Notes: generated by a model from the letters alone, not told the origin. DNA of 64,000 nucleotides from Kangiella sp. HD9-110m-PIT-SAG07 (GCA_003370465.1 QQTG01000005.1:1-64000); one strand, 5' to 3'. Positions 10,162-19,336 are shown, counted from the stretch's first letter. Numbers and translations are program-made.

Positions 10162-10505
10162 AAGTTAAATCTTGTGATTGAATCAATCGTGGCGCTATTA
10201 TCGCGTATTTAGGAGTAAGTCTCAAAGGATGGATGAAAGGTTACACAGTAAATAAACGAGTGTTAAGGCGCACCACGGGACTTTTTACGGTCGTATGCGA
10301 GGGATAATTAACCTCGAAATTACGTACGTTCTTTCGCGGCTACGCTAGTACCAAAGGATTATTTCTTCCTTTGTTGTATATAATAACCACTTCAAAATTA
10401 TAAAATTCAAAATGATGCAAATATGCAATTAAAATTCTAATTTTTATGTGCTAGTCTTCGTTTGCTTATTTCTTAAGCGACACCATAACTTTAAAGGAGA
10501 TTAAA
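10162..10505. other. 344-bp intergenic region between bioA and the Cys-rich peptide gene
   Basis: AT-rich divergent region with no convincing gene. It holds a 13-bp dyad GATTGA-A-TCAATC at 10176-10188 just before bioA and a small hairpin CGAGG/CCTCG at 10298-10316 with a 9-nt loop. A strong Shine-Dalgarno AAGGAG precedes the GTG at 10506. Promoters for bioA (minus) and the peptide gene (plus) must lie here, but none has clear -35/-10 boxes. Confidence 0.5.
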
Positions 10506-10691
10506 GTGAAAAAATTTTTAATAGGGTTTAGTATCATAGCTGGAGTAATAGCAGGTTCAGTTGCATATGCTGGCGGCGAGTGTATTGATTGCATAGACTG
10601 TGACGGATCTAAATGTGTAATCTGTGAGGGTAACTTTTGTCAAACGTGTGATCCAGTATGTGGACCTAAGTATCCGAGGAAACTGCAGTAA
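10506..10691 (+). CDS. small exported cysteine-rich protein, function unknown
   Basis: A 61-residue protein with a GTG start at 10506 behind AAAGGAG. Residues 1-22 form a good signal peptide (MKKFLIGF..., hydrophobic core, then AYA before Gly-Gly). The mature part of about 38 residues has eight cysteines at 26, 29, 32, 37, 40, 45, 48 and 52, spaced mainly as Cys-x2-Cys with a CIDC/CVIC/CQTC rhythm. Such spacing suits metal binding or a disulfide-knotted peptide. I do not recognise the family. A glutaredoxin-like membrane protein follows 71 bp later, so the two may be linked functionally, though a terminator-like hairpin lies between them. Confidence 0.75.
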   Translation: MKKFLIGFSIIAGVIAGSVAYAGGECIDCIDCDGSKCVICEGNFCQTCDPVCGPKYPRKLQ

Positions 10692-10698
10692 GCTATTT

Positions 10699-10730
10699 GC
10701 CCTTCTTGATGAAAGTTGAGAAGGGCTTTT
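10699..10730 (+). terminator. intrinsic terminator or attenuator after the Cys-rich peptide gene
   Basis: The 8-bp stem GCCCTTCT (10699-10706) / AGAAGGGC (10719-10726), with a 12-nt loop, is followed by TTTT. The T-run is short, so partial read-through into the next gene is plausible, giving more peptide than downstream proteins. Confidence 0.65.
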
Positions 10731-10762
10731 GATAATAAGTGTTAATTTTAGGATTTATAATA

Positions 10763-11158
10763 ATGGAAAAGACAAAAGAGTTTTCACTGTTTTTTGGTTT
10801 ATTTTTGGTAGCAATGCTGGCTAGTTTTTATTTGCTTAAGTATCTCAATAAGTCGGATGAGGGAATGAGGCTAAATATAAAACCTTCAGTAAAAGCCGTC
10901 GAAACGGGAAAGTTTCTTAAGCAGGAACAGAGTGGCATGGTTGTCTTTGCTACAGACTGGTGTCCAGTTTGTAAGAAAGCCAAAAAGTATTTTAATGATC
11001 ATGATTTTAAATATAAGCTTATTGATATAGAACAAGACGAAGATGGGTTTAAAAAATTTAGAGAGCTTGGAGGAGAGAATGTTCCCTATATCGTAATGGA
11101 TGGGAAAATTATAGAAGGTTTTAATGAATATTACGCAAAGGAGTTGTTCCATGAGTAA
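10763..11158 (+). CDS. membrane-anchored glutaredoxin/thioredoxin-fold protein
   Basis: A 131-residue protein from the ATG at 10763 (AGGA 9 nt upstream; an in-frame GTG at 10739 would add eight residues). One N-terminal membrane segment lies at about residues 8-26. A glutaredoxin-like domain follows, with the redox motif WCPVC (Cys67, Cys70), then DIEQDEDGFKKFRELG and the cis-Pro motif NVPYIVMDGK (Pro108). The Cys-Pro-x-Cys pair is of the dithiol type. Topology suggests the domain could face the periplasm, where a Cys-rich exported peptide encoded just upstream might be a client; that is inference. Its stop overlaps the start of the next gene by 8 nt, indicating translational coupling. Confidence 0.75.
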   Translation: MEKTKEFSLFFGLFLVAMLASFYLLKYLNKSDEGMRLNIKPSVKAVETGKFLKQEQSGMVVFATDWCPVCKKAKKYFNDHDFKYKLIDIEQDEDGFKKFRELGGENVPYIVMDGKIIEGFNEYYAKELFHE

Positions 11159-11783
11159 AATTTATCAAAGCAAGTTACTCTGGTTTATATTAATAGCCGC
11201 GTGCTTTTCCTTTATATTTTATTTTACAATGCCTAGTAAAATTGGAAGTGATAAGAAAGTAGCTGAAAGTAAGCGGAATAATTCTAAAGAGAATAATGTT
11301 CCTGTTTCCCAAGTGAAAACTATACTAAAAGTAGAAGACGAAAAAATATTGAAGGAAGATAAAGTCGTTGAAGATGAGCAAGAAAATATAGAAAAGTTTA
11401 CGTCCTCGAATGGTAGTGATGCTCTTGACAATAAACCCAAGGAGTCAGGAGTTGAGCTGGCCAATAGTTTGGATGCACTGGAGTCACGATATACTTTTGA
11501 AAAAAAAGATGAGTCTTGGTCAGGATATTGGGAAAGTGAGCTAGGGACTATTATCCTTTTTGCTGGAGCTCAAGCGCCTGTCAAAGAGTCTAGTGTCAGC
11601 TGTAAATCAACAATCTGCCAAGTTTCTGTAAGCTTTCAGAATAAGGGGCCTAACAGTACGGTAACAGCCTTGAGTTCTCTCTCAAATCAGTTTTCTGATA
11701 ATGGTCTTAAGTTTTCACCTTCAAGCATTGACCCTGGAAGTGGCAAAGTCGTCTTTTATACTAAGCCTGGGGAAATTAAATGA
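11151..11783 (+). CDS. membrane-anchored protein with C-terminal Cys-x4-Cys domain, unknown function
   Basis: A 210-residue protein from the ATG at 11151, with AAAGGAG 7 nt upstream and an 8-nt overlap with the preceding gene. Residues 9-27 form a membrane anchor. Residues 30-110 are charged and probably extended (Lys/Glu/Asp-rich). The C-terminal domain begins near Trp123-Ser124 and contains Cys151-x4-Cys156 (VSCKSTICQVSV). The same spacing, Trp to Cys 28 residues and Cys to C-terminus 54 residues, occurs in the protein at 43857-44615, so the two look like paralogues. I do not recognise a named family. Its neighbour's redox motif suggests the Cys pair may form a disulfide. Confidence 0.7.
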   Translation: MSKIYQSKLLWFILIAACFSFIFYFTMPSKIGSDKKVAESKRNNSKENNVPVSQVKTILKVEDEKILKEDKVVEDEQENIEKFTSSNGSDALDNKPKESGVELANSLDALESRYTFEKKDESWSGYWESELGTIILFAGAQAPVKESSVSCKSTICQVSVSFQNKGPNSTVTALSSLSNQFSDNGLKFSPSSIDPGSGKVVFYTKPGEIK

Positions 11784-11844
11784 GTTGCTCTTGATATAAT
11801 ATGACTTTGTATTTAGTGGATCTGAATACCACTATATTTCAGAC

Positions 11845-11872
11845 AAAAAAGCCGGCAAATGCCGGCTTTTTT
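11845..11872. terminator. bidirectional intrinsic terminator before ahcY
   Basis: The strong hairpin AAAAAAGCCGGC-AAAT-GCCGGCTTTTTT lies between the convergent Cys-x4-Cys protein gene and ahcY. Nearly the same GCCGGC stem is used at 29290-29315. Confidence 0.9.
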
Positions 11873-11891
11873 AGATCACAAACAATCGTGA

Positions 11892-13289
11892 TTAATAACG
11901 ATAGTGCTCAGGTTTATAAGGGCCTGCTGCGTCTACGTTAATATAAGCTGCTTGTTCATCCGTTAGCGTGGTTAGGTTTGCACCAATACGCTCTAGGTGT
12001 AACTTGGCAACTTTTTCATCCAGGTGTTTCGGCAGGATGTAAACGTCGTTGTCGTATTTATCACCGTTTTTCCACAGTTCGATTTGCGCTAGAACTTGGT
12101 TAGTGAACGAGTTCGACATGACGAAGCTTGGGTGGCCTGTTGCACAACCAAGGTTTACTAGACGACCTTTTGCTAACAAGGTAATACGCTTACCGTCAGG
12201 GAATACCACTTGGTCAACTTGGTCTTTAATGTTGATCCATTCGTAGTCTTCTAGGCTGGCGATATTGATTTCGTTATCGAAGTGACCAATGTTACAAACG
12301 ATCGCTTGGTCTTTCATACGTTCCATGTGCTCATGGCGAATGATATCGTAGTTACCTGTTGCTGTAACGAAGATGTCGGCTTGCTCGATCACGTTTGGAT
12401 CTTGTAGATCAACAACTCGGTAGCCTTCCATTGCTGCTTGTAGCGCACAAATTGGGTCGATTTCTGTAACCCAAACAGTTGCGCCAAGACCACGAAGCGA
12501 TTGTGCTGAACCTTTACCCACGTCACCGTAACCACAAACGATAGCGACTTTACCGGCGATCATCACGTCAGTTGCACGCTTGATACCGTCAACTAATGAT
12601 TCACGGCAGCCGTATAAGTTATCGAATTTAGATTTTGTTACTGAGTCGTTAACGTTGATTGCTGGGAATGGTAATTCGCCAGTTTTCTTCATTTGGTAAA
12701 GACGCGCAACACCTGTTGTCGTTTCTTCGGTCACGCCTTGAATCTCAGCTAGAGTGCGTGAATAGAAAGTGTCGTCTTCAGCTAATTTCGCTTTAATTGA
12801 CTTAAATAATGCTACTTCTTCTTCGCTGCCTGGGTTGTCCAAAACGCTAATGTCTTTTTCAGCGCGGCTACCTAAAATTAGTAGCATAGTCGCGTCGCCA
12901 CCATCGTCAAGAATCATGTTTGGTGCGCCGCCGTCGCCCCACTTCATGATGCGGTGCGTATAGTCCCAGTATTCGTCTAATGTTTCGCCTTTATAAGCAA
13001 ACACTGGAATACCTTGCTCTGCCATCGCTGCTGCAGCGTGATCTTGCGTCGAGTAGATATTACAAGAAACCCAACGGACTTCAGCGCCTAGCGCGATAAG
13101 CGTTTCCATTAACATGGCGGTTTGAATCGTCATGTGCAATGAACCTGCGATACGCGCACCTTTAAGTGGCTGCTCGCCTTCGTATTCTTCACGAATTTGC
13201 ATCAAGCCAGGCATTTCGCTCTTGGCCATTTCAATTTCTTTATGACCCCAAGAAGCGAGGCTAATATCTTTTACAATGTAATCTGTCAT
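11892..13289 (-). CDS. ahcY: S-adenosylhomocysteine hydrolase (adenosylhomocysteinase)
   Basis: A 465-residue NAD-dependent enzyme that splits S-adenosylhomocysteine to adenosine and homocysteine, removing the by-product of SAM methylations. It has the N-terminal substrate domain ([33 protein letters not shown]), the NAD-binding glycine motif [18 protein letters not shown], then [13 protein letters not shown] and the typical C-terminus ending KPEHYRY. It lies 47 bp downstream of metK on the same strand, so SAM synthesis and SAH disposal are most likely coexpressed. Its presence implies SAH recycling by AhcY rather than by the Pfs/LuxS route. Confidence 0.97.
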   Translation of the reverse strand: MTDYIVKDISLASWGHKEIEMAKSEMPGLMQIREEYEGEQPLKGARIAGSLHMTIQTAMLMETLIALGAEVRWVSCNIYSTQDHAAAAMAEQGIPVFAYKGETLDEYWDYTHRIMKWGDGGAPNMILDDGGDATMLLILGSRAEKDISVLDNPGSEEEVALFKSIKAKLAEDDTFYSRTLAEIQGVTEETTTGVARLYQMKKTGELPFPAINVNDSVTKSKFDNLYGCRESLVDGIKRATDVMIAGKVAIVCGYGDVGKGSAQSLRGLGATVWVTEIDPICALQAAMEGYRVVDLQDPNVIEQADIFVTATGNYDIIRHEHMERMKDQAIVCNIGHFDNEINIASLEDYEWINIKDQVDQVVFPDGKRITLLAKGRLVNLGCATGHPSFVMSNSFTNQVLAQIELWKNGDKYDNDVYILPKHLDEKVAKLHLERIGANLTTLTDEQAAYINVDAAGPYKPEHYRY

Positions 13290-13336
13290 GTTGTTCCCAA
13301 TAATTGGTTACGATGAATTTAAAAACTAATAATGTG

Positions 13337-14497
13337 TTACAGTCCAGCAGCGTTACGTAGCGCGTCAGCCTTGTCGGTGCGCTCCCACGTAAAGGTGTTT
13401 TCGGTACGACCAAAGTGACCGTAAGCCGCTGTGGCTTTGTAAATAGGGTGTAATAAGTCCAGCATTTGGATTAAGCCGCGTGGACGTAAATCAAAGTGTT
13501 CACGAACCAGTTGTACCAATTTATCTTCGCTGATCTTGCCAGTGCCGAAGGTGTTAACGCTGATGGACGTTGGTTCTGATACGCCAATAGCGTAAGACAC
13601 CTGAATCTCGCAACGTTCCGCCAAACCTGCGGCAACGATGTTTTTCGCGACGTAGCGGCCAGCGTAGGCGGCACTACGGTCAACCTTTGAAGGATCTTTG
13701 CCCGAGAAAGCACCGCCGCCGTGACGTGCCATACCACCGTAGGTATCGACGATAATTTTACGCCCCGTTAAACCGCAGTCGCCCATTGGACCACCGATTT
13801 CGAACTTGCCCGTTGGGTTAACGAAGTACTTTGTGTCGCCAGTAACCCACTCAGTCGGTAGTACCGGCTTAATGATTTCTTCGATAACGGCTTCTTGTAA
13901 GTCTTTTTGCGTGATGTCTGGCGTGTGCTGAGTCGATAATACGACTGCATCAATACCCACTGGCTTGTCGTCTTCGTAGCGGAAGGTCAGCTGACTTTTC
14001 GCATCAGGACGTAGCCACTTTAGGCTGCCGTTTTTACGCAGTTGGGCTTGGCGCTCGACTAAGCGATGCGAATAAGTGATCGGTGCTGGCATTAAAACGT
14101 CAGTTTCGTTACTGGCATAGCCGAACATTAAACCTTGGTCACCTGCGCCTTGTGCGTCAGGGTCGTCACGATCAACGCCTTGTGCGATGTCTGGGCTTTG
14201 CTTACCAATAGCGTTCAATACAGCACACGAACTAAAGTCAAAGCCCATATCGGAGCCTGTGTAACCGATATCTTCGATGGTTTTACGGGCAATACCTTCG
14301 ATATCAACCCAAGCTGTGGTCGCGACTTCGCCGGCGACAATGACCATGCCGGTTTTAACCATAGTTTCGACAGCAACACGAGCATTGGTATCTTGCTCTA
14401 GGATGGCGTCAAGCACGGCATCGGAAATTTGGTCAGCGATTTTATCTGGATGGCCTTCTGAAACAGACTCAGAAGTAAAGACGGAATAATTGCTCAT
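13337..14497 (-). CDS. metK: S-adenosylmethionine synthetase MetK
   Basis: A 386-residue enzyme making SAM from methionine and ATP. It shows [16 protein letters not shown] at the N-terminus, the methionine/ATP-loop hexapeptide region [25 protein letters not shown], and the phosphate-binding loop [19 protein letters not shown]. Length matches the bacterial family. It is first in a metK-ahcY unit. Upstream, at 14594-14601, the 8-mer GGACGTCT resembles one MetJ half-site, but a tandem partner is missing, so methionine-repressor control is not supported. Confidence 0.97.
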   Translation of the reverse strand: MSNYSVFTSESVSEGHPDKIADQISDAVLDAILEQDTNARVAVETMVKTGMVIVAGEVATTAWVDIEGIARKTIEDIGYTGSDMGFDFSSCAVLNAIGKQSPDIAQGVDRDDPDAQGAGDQGLMFGYASNETDVLMPAPITYSHRLVERQAQLRKNGSLKWLRPDAKSQLTFRYEDDKPVGIDAVVLSTQHTPDITQKDLQEAVIEEIIKPVLPTEWVTGDTKYFVNPTGKFEIGGPMGDCGLTGRKIIVDTYGGMARHGGGAFSGKDPSKVDRSAAYAGRYVAKNIVAAGLAERCEIQVSYAIGVSEPTSISVNTFGTGKISEDKLVQLVREHFDLRPRGLIQMLDLLHPIYKATAAYGHFGRTENTFTWERTDKADALRNAAGL

Positions 14498-14739
14498 TGT
14501 GTAACTAATACCTTAATTTGTGTGGGATACACTTACAAAAAGGCCGCCAAGTAACCCATGACGGTCAAAAAGTAATCGAATTTTACATGCTTTGGACGTC
14601 TAAAACACCTATTTTTACATCTTTTGCTGTGAAAAACACATGAATATAAATAATTAGGGCAAAGTTTTAATATTGCAAGTATCCGTTTATGATTGCAGTA
14701 ACTTATTTATTCATACTAATGAACAGGCGAAAGTCACTT

Positions 14740-15606
14740 ATGGGCCAACCAACCATCCACAAAAAGCACAACTTTGATGAAGGCGAACCGCTAGCGCCGT
14801 GGCGTGAGAAAATCCATGAGGTGATTTTCGAAGCCGATACTGGCTGGGGAAAAGCCTTTGATGTGGTTTTAATCATTAGCATCTTTGCCAGTGTGGTTGC
14901 GGTTATGCTGGATAGTGTGGATAGTATTTCCAGCCAATACCGCTGGCCGTTGTGGGTTGCAGAATGGACGTTTACGGTTCTTTTCACCATCGAGTATATT
15001 TTAAGACTGATCTGCGTCAGAAAGCCGATGCTCTACGCCCGAAGCTTCTATGGTGTTGTTGATCTATTGTCTATCCTACCGACTTACTTAGCATTGTTCC
15101 TAGTTGATGCGAAGTACTTCCTCGTCATTCGAATCTTACGTGTTTTACGCGTGTTCAGGATTTTTAAACTCGCCAGTTATATTGGTGAGGCCAGCATGAT
15201 GATGAAAGCGCTACGCAGTAGCCATGCCAAAATCAGTGTGTTTCTTTATACGGTTGTGTTGTTAGTCGTAATTTTTGGTTCACTGATTTACGTTATTGAG
15301 GGCGCCGAAAACGGCTTCACCAGTATTCCAACCTCGATTTACTGGGCCATTGTGACCTTAACCACGGTAGGTTACGGTGATATTTCCCCACAATCACCGC
15401 TCGGACAGTTTTTAGCATCCTGCATCATGATTATGGGTTACGGCCTCATAGCCGTTCCCACAGGAATTTACAGCGCCGAAATGACCCGCCAAGCGATTAA
15501 AGAACACAAAACTAAAGAAATCACCAACAACGCCTGCCCGTCATGCTCCTACGAAGGCCATGACGCCGACGCTGTGCATTGCAAGAAGTGTGGGGCAGAG
15601 CTTTAG
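14740..15606 (+). CDS. voltage-gated potassium channel with C-terminal zinc ribbon
   Basis: A 288-residue Kv-type channel. S1-S4 occupy about residues 40-155. The S4 voltage sensor reads RILRVLRVFRIFKLA, with Arg at regular three-residue spacing. S5, the pore helix and the selectivity filter TTVGYGD (residues 208-214) follow, then S6. The cytoplasmic tail ends in a four-cysteine zinc ribbon (CPSC...CKKCGAEL), an uncommon addition. The ATG at 14740 begins just before the hydrophilic N-terminus; in-frame starts at 14689 and 14719 are possible. It is transcribed divergently from metK. The channel type is clear; its physiological role (membrane potential or osmotic control) is inferred. Confidence 0.9.
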   Translation: MGQPTIHKKHNFDEGEPLAPWREKIHEVIFEADTGWGKAFDVVLIISIFASVVAVMLDSVDSISSQYRWPLWVAEWTFTVLFTIEYILRLICVRKPMLYARSFYGVVDLLSILPTYLALFLVDAKYFLVIRILRVLRVFRIFKLASYIGEASMMMKALRSSHAKISVFLYTVVLLVVIFGSLIYVIEGAENGFTSIPTSIYWAIVTLTTVGYGDISPQSPLGQFLASCIMIMGYGLIAVPTGIYSAEMTRQAIKEHKTKEITNNACPSCSYEGHDADAVHCKKCGAEL

Positions 15607-15763
15607 TGCTCCGCCAAATGCTGAGTGAGTTTACTTCTTATCTGAATAAAAAAAGTGGCGTTATCTAAGTAGAGCTTGCCGCAGACTTTGGCTTTTGCTG
15701 TGACTGCTTTCTGAAGAAATTTATCCGTGGACCATAGCTTTAAATTTATAGAACTAGTCTCTG

Positions 15764-16402
15764 CTAAATATAGTACACCGTACTAGTCATAACTTTTGAC
15801 ATGGATTGCATGCCAAGCTTGATAGGTTTAGGGAGTTGGGCTGCACCATTATCAATTGCGGTGGTAGCGTGTTTGAGCTCTTCGGTGTGCATTTGCGATA
15901 GGATGGCTTTGCTTTTGTAGTCTTGTTCAGGAAGTTTATCGAGATGGCTTTCGAGGTGTTTACAGACCTGATTTTCGGTTTCTGCTACAAAGCCGAGACT
16001 CCACTTATCACCAACCAGCCCTGCCACTGCACCGATGGTGAAAGAGCCCGCGTACCATAAAGGATTAAGATAACTTTCGTGGCTGCTCAGTTCGTCTAAG
16101 CGTTTGCTACACCAAGCAAGATGATCCACTTCTTCTTGCGCCGCATGCTCCATCTCCTGGCGGATTTCAGGCAATTTAGCGGTCAGGGCTTGGCCTTGGT
16201 ATAGAGCCTGAGCGCAGACTTCACCGGTGTGGTTAATGCGCATCAGGTTGGCGGCATGCTTTTGTTCATCAGAGGCCATGTCCTGCTCAGCGACATCGTC
16301 CGCAGGGCTTGGACGAGGCGCTGCATCGTAAATGCCTTGAGTTGTTTTTAATGCTGAATCGGCTACCATACATAGGCGATCAAAAAAGCTGTATTGGCGC
16401 AT
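15764..16402 (-). CDS. coq7: 2-polyprenyl-3-methyl-6-methoxybenzoquinol hydroxylase Coq7
   Basis: A 212-residue di-iron hydroxylase of ubiquinone synthesis that adds the C6 hydroxyl to demethoxyubiquinone. Ligands are visible in two sequence-repeated halves: Glu61 in NHTGEVCAQ, Glu91-x2-His94 in EEVDH, Glu143 in ETENQVCKHL, and Glu175-x2-His178 in EELKH. It replaces the flavin enzyme UbiF found in E. coli, as in Pseudomonas and many marine gammaproteobacteria. It is monocistronic and divergent from the AAA ATPase gene. Ubiquinone made here feeds the NADH dehydrogenase encoded at the end of the window. Confidence 0.96.
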   Translation of the reverse strand: MRQYSFFDRLCMVADSALKTTQGIYDAAPRPSPADDVAEQDMASDEQKHAANLMRINHTGEVCAQALYQGQALTAKLPEIRQEMEHAAQEEVDHLAWCSKRLDELSSHESYLNPLWYAGSFTIGAVAGLVGDKWSLGFVAETENQVCKHLESHLDKLPEQDYKSKAILSQMHTEELKHATTAIDNGAAQLPKPIKLGMQSMSKVMTSTVYYI

Positions 16403-16490
16403 AAAATAAGTAGTGCTTGAAACCGTGTAATGGAGTCATTTTAGCGCTAAATGATAAGAAATAGAAATGATGGAGTGATAACAGTTTCCC

Positions 16491-17990
16491 ATGGGCAGTA
16501 AAACCGAGCAAAACGATTTAAAAATTCTGATTCAGTCGAAGAATCCGATATTGGTCATCGAGACTCATGAAGAGCCGCGAGCGTTGGCATTAATCAATCA
16601 GGTGGCCTTGAGTTTAAGCAAACCTGTTTTCGGCTGGCATTTAACCGAGGGGTTGCGTCGGTTGGAGACCGAGGGTAGCCATTTCGCACCCTTAAAAGAC
16701 ACACAAGATGCGTCGGACTGCCTGCAACACATCAAGCGTATGGAGCGTAAAGGCTTATATGTGCTGTGTGATTTCCATCCTTTTATCACTACCGAGCAGC
16801 CACAAAATATACGTTTATTACGTGATATTGCATTGGATTATCAAAAAACCGGCCAAACCTTAATTCTTATCAGCCCTAAAATAGAACTACCCGACGAGCT
16901 AAAGCGGATGTCTCGCTCTTTTAACTTAACGCTGCCAGATTCAGGCGAATTGGAATCTATAATCCGAAAAGTGGCAGCTAAGTGGGGTGTGAGTAACCCG
17001 GGTAAGAGGGTACGAACCGATAAGAAGGTGATGCAGCGATTAATCAAGAATTTAAGTGGGCTAACGCGAGCCGATGCTGAGCAAATGATTCGTAACCTTA
17101 TTTACGATGATGGGGCGATTACTGAGACTGAAGTCGAAAAGGTCAACCAAGCTCGTTATGAGTTGTTGGATCTAGATGGCGCGGTACATTACGAATATGA
17201 AACATCTCACTTTGCTGAAGTTGGAGGAATGTCAAATCTAAAAAAATGGCTTCAACTTAGACAAAAAGTCTTCTTAAGTGACGGTGATTTAGGCCTAGAT
17301 ACGCCCAAAGGGATTTTATTGATGGGCGTTCAAGGCAGTGGTAAGTCTCTAGCCGCGAAAGCTGTGGCTGGGATGTGGGAAATACCGTTGCTTCGTTTGG
17401 ATTTTGGGGCTTTATATAACAAATGGCATGGCGAGAGTGAAAAGAATCTACGTGAGGCATTAAAGCTGTCACAGACCATGTCGCCGTGTGTGTTGTGGCT
17501 GGATGAAATCGAAAAGGGCTTAAGCACCTCCGATAGCGACGGCGGCACTTCGAAAAGAATGCTGGGTACTTTGCTGACCTTTATGCAGGAAAATGATGCA
17601 CCAGTATTCTTTGTGGCTACTGCCAATGATATTAGTGCTTTGCCACCAGAGCTGATCCGTAAGGGTCGCTTTGACGAGTTGTTTTTTGTCGATTTACCCG
17701 AGGCTATGGCGAGGCAGGAAATTTTTCGAATACATTTAGAGAAGCGCAACCAGTCAGGGGTGAACTTTGACTTGGTATTGTTATCTGAAAAGACAGAAGG
17801 CTTTAGTGGCGCCGAAATTGAGCAGGCGGTGGTGGCGAGTTTGTATGCTGCACATTACCAAGAAAGCCCGTTAACCACACAAATGATTATCGATGAAATT
17901 AGTCAAACCAAGCCGCTGTCGGTGGTTATGGCTGAGAAGATTTCTGCGCTGCGCTCCTGGGCGAATGAGCGAGCGGTAAAAGCTAATTAA
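16491..17990 (+). CDS. Ycf46-like AAA+ ATPase
   Basis: A 499-residue protein with an N-terminal alpha/beta region of about 230 residues (KILIQSKNPILVIETHEEPRA...) and one AAA+ module. Walker A is GVQGSGKS (Lys285 binds phosphate), Walker B is CVLWLDEIEKG, then ATANDISALPPELIRKGRFDELFFVDLP with sensor-1 Asn and arginine fingers, and a helical lid with SGAEIEQAV. The layout is that of the Ycf46 family, conserved in cyanobacteria and many proteobacteria and linked to carbon or photosynthesis physiology in cyanobacteria; its substrate here is unknown. An in-frame TGA at 16476 fixes the start at or after 16479. The Shine-Dalgarno before 16491 is poor. Confidence 0.85.
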   Translation: MGSKTEQNDLKILIQSKNPILVIETHEEPRALALINQVALSLSKPVFGWHLTEGLRRLETEGSHFAPLKDTQDASDCLQHIKRMERKGLYVLCDFHPFITTEQPQNIRLLRDIALDYQKTGQTLILISPKIELPDELKRMSRSFNLTLPDSGELESIIRKVAAKWGVSNPGKRVRTDKKVMQRLIKNLSGLTRADAEQMIRNLIYDDGAITETEVEKVNQARYELLDLDGAVHYEYETSHFAEVGGMSNLKKWLQLRQKVFLSDGDLGLDTPKGILLMGVQGSGKSLAAKAVAGMWEIPLLRLDFGALYNKWHGESEKNLREALKLSQTMSPCVLWLDEIEKGLSTSDSDGGTSKRMLGTLLTFMQENDAPVFFVATANDISALPPELIRKGRFDELFFVDLPEAMARQEIFRIHLEKRNQSGVNFDLVLLSEKTEGFSGAEIEQAVVASLYAAHYQESPLTTQMIIDEISQTKPLSVVMAEKISALRSWANERAVKAN

Positions 17991-18014
17991 AGCGGCAACT
18001 TAATAGGAGATCCG

Positions 18015-18611
18015 ATGAAACTTATATATTCCGATGCATCACCTTATGCCCGAACGGCGAGAATGGTGGTGCGTGAGTTGGGGATGGGCGATACAGTTGA
18101 AGAGGTTGTGCACCATCCTTTTGATAATCCTAAAGAACTGATTGATGCAAACCCTTTATGTAAAGTTCCTTGCCTGATTGATGACAATGGCATGGCAATT
18201 TTTGATAGCCAAGTTATTGGCGAATACTTAGACGCTAAAGCCAAAAGCAATAAACCTTTGTTTGCCGATATTAATAATGATTGGCAGTTAAAAACGTTGT
18301 ATTCTTTAACGCGAGGGTTGCTAGATACAGCAGTAGCGTTGCAACAGGATAAGATGCGTGGAGAAGGTCAGTCTGAATTTTGGCAGAAACGCTTTTATGG
18401 AGCGTTGGATCGAGGATTGGCTTATTTACAAAAACACTTAGCCAGTTATCCAAAGCGGTTTGAGATCCTATCGATAAACACGTTAGCTTTAGTCAGTTAT
18501 CTAAAATTCAGACATCCCGAATATACAAATTTGGATGGCTTCACAAAGTTAAATATGTGGTTTGATGAACAGCAAAGCCGCCCGAGTATAACTCGGACAG
18601 CTCCGAAGTAA
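18015..18611 (+). CDS. glutathione S-transferase family protein
   Basis: A 198-residue GST fold. The N-terminal thioredoxin-like domain has the active-site stretch SDASPYARTARMVV (Ser9), the cis-Pro region NPLCKVPCLI, and the glutathione gamma-glutamyl contact FDSQVIGEYLD. The all-helical C-terminal domain follows. It resembles YibF-type GSTs, whose substrates are unclear. An AGGAG lies 6 nt before the ATG, and it starts 24 bp after the AAA ATPase, so they may be cotranscribed. Confidence 0.85.
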   Translation: MKLIYSDASPYARTARMVVRELGMGDTVEEVVHHPFDNPKELIDANPLCKVPCLIDDNGMAIFDSQVIGEYLDAKAKSNKPLFADINNDWQLKTLYSLTRGLLDTAVALQQDKMRGEGQSEFWQKRFYGALDRGLAYLQKHLASYPKRFEILSINTLALVSYLKFRHPEYTNLDGFTKLNMWFDEQQSRPSITRTAPK

Positions 18612-18649
18612 GTCAGCGATATTACAGACTCTATAGACTCGTTTGGCAA

Positions 18650-18985
18650 TTATTTTTTCTGCCAAGCGCCGCCAATTTTAACGTAATGTCCTGATTGAGT
18701 TCTTTCAATATTACGTCTAGCAGCAATAGCTTCAATTTCAGCCAATGCTTTATTGTTTTGTTTTGCTTGGTTCGCGTAGATCTGGCGACGTTTGTCGTTG
18801 ACATCTTCAACCAAAGCTTTTACCTGAGGCGTCGCTTTTGCTTGGGCAACAATACCGACATAGCCGTTGGATAGTTCCCCCACAATACCGTCGTCTTTAA
18901 GTTGACCTAGGTTTGCAGCAAAGGCTTGTGCCGCTAGTAAAAGGCTTGCGGCAGTGATTAGTACAAATTTAGTTAGAGTTTTCAT
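18650..18985 (-). CDS. ydbL: YdbL family protein (DUF1318), periplasmic
   Basis: A 111-residue protein with a signal peptide (residues 1-23, ending AFA). The mature part NLGQLKDDGIVGELSNGYVGIV and RRQIYANQAKQNN is typical of YdbL/DUF1318, ending in HYVKIGGAWQKK. It is the last gene of ydbH-ynbE-ydbL, the same order as in E. coli, where YdbH and YnbE form an envelope-spanning phospholipid transport bridge and YdbL acts as a periplasmic chaperone-like partner. A Shine-Dalgarno GGAG precedes the ATG. Confidence 0.9.
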   Translation of the reverse strand: MKTLTKFVLITAASLLLAAQAFAANLGQLKDDGIVGELSNGYVGIVAQAKATPQVKALVEDVNDKRRQIYANQAKQNNKALAEIEAIAARRNIERTQSGHYVKIGGAWQKK

Positions 18986-19075
18986 TTTACTCTCCTAATT
19001 ATTCACCTGATTCGTTACCTATCTTTAGGCAAGTTAAATCAATGATCCTTAGTTAATAATTACTATATTGATAGC

Positions 19076-19270
19076 TTAAAATAAACCAGATTCTTCGGTT
19101 AAGGCTTGGTCTAATGCTTTTTCAACCTTAACTACCACTTCATGCTTAATGGTGAAGTCACCAATAATATGAATCGGCTTATCGGGTGCCTCAAGTTTTA
19201 CGGTGCACCCGCTTGCCGCAAGTGCAGCAGCGCAAAATGCACTGAAAACGATATTCTTATTTTTGGTCAT
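19076..19270 (-). CDS. ynbE: YnbE family outer-membrane lipoprotein
   Basis: A 64-residue lipoprotein from the ATG at 19270 (AAAGGA upstream; a TTG two codons earlier is less likely). The lipobox LAASGC is followed by TVKLEAPDKPIHI and a C-terminal KHEVVVKVEKALDQAL. YnbE lipoproteins pair with the C-terminus of YdbH to complete a bridge for phospholipid movement to the outer membrane. It sits between ydbH and ydbL on the same strand. Confidence 0.88.
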   Translation of the reverse strand: MTKNKNIVFSAFCAAALAASGCTVKLEAPDKPIHIIGDFTIKHEVVVKVEKALDQALTEESGLF

Positions 19271-19336
19271 AACCAATTCCTTTCTAATTAAAGAGTGCTA
19301 TTAGCCATAATTTATAGTGTAAAACAATAACATGAA

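Noticed and set aside
10176-10188. Dyad GATTGAATCAATC before bioA as a BirA operator
   Set aside because: BirA sites have 9-bp arms separated by 14-16 bp; this short dyad does not fit.
14594-14601. GGACGTCT upstream of metK, similar to a MetJ half-site
   Set aside because: MetJ operators need at least two tandem 8-mers; the adjacent 8-mers do not match.
17330-17749. Antisense open frame of 139 codons over the AAA ATPase
   Set aside because: It covers the Walker A/B-coding sequence of a clear AAA+ gene; no evidence of independent expression.
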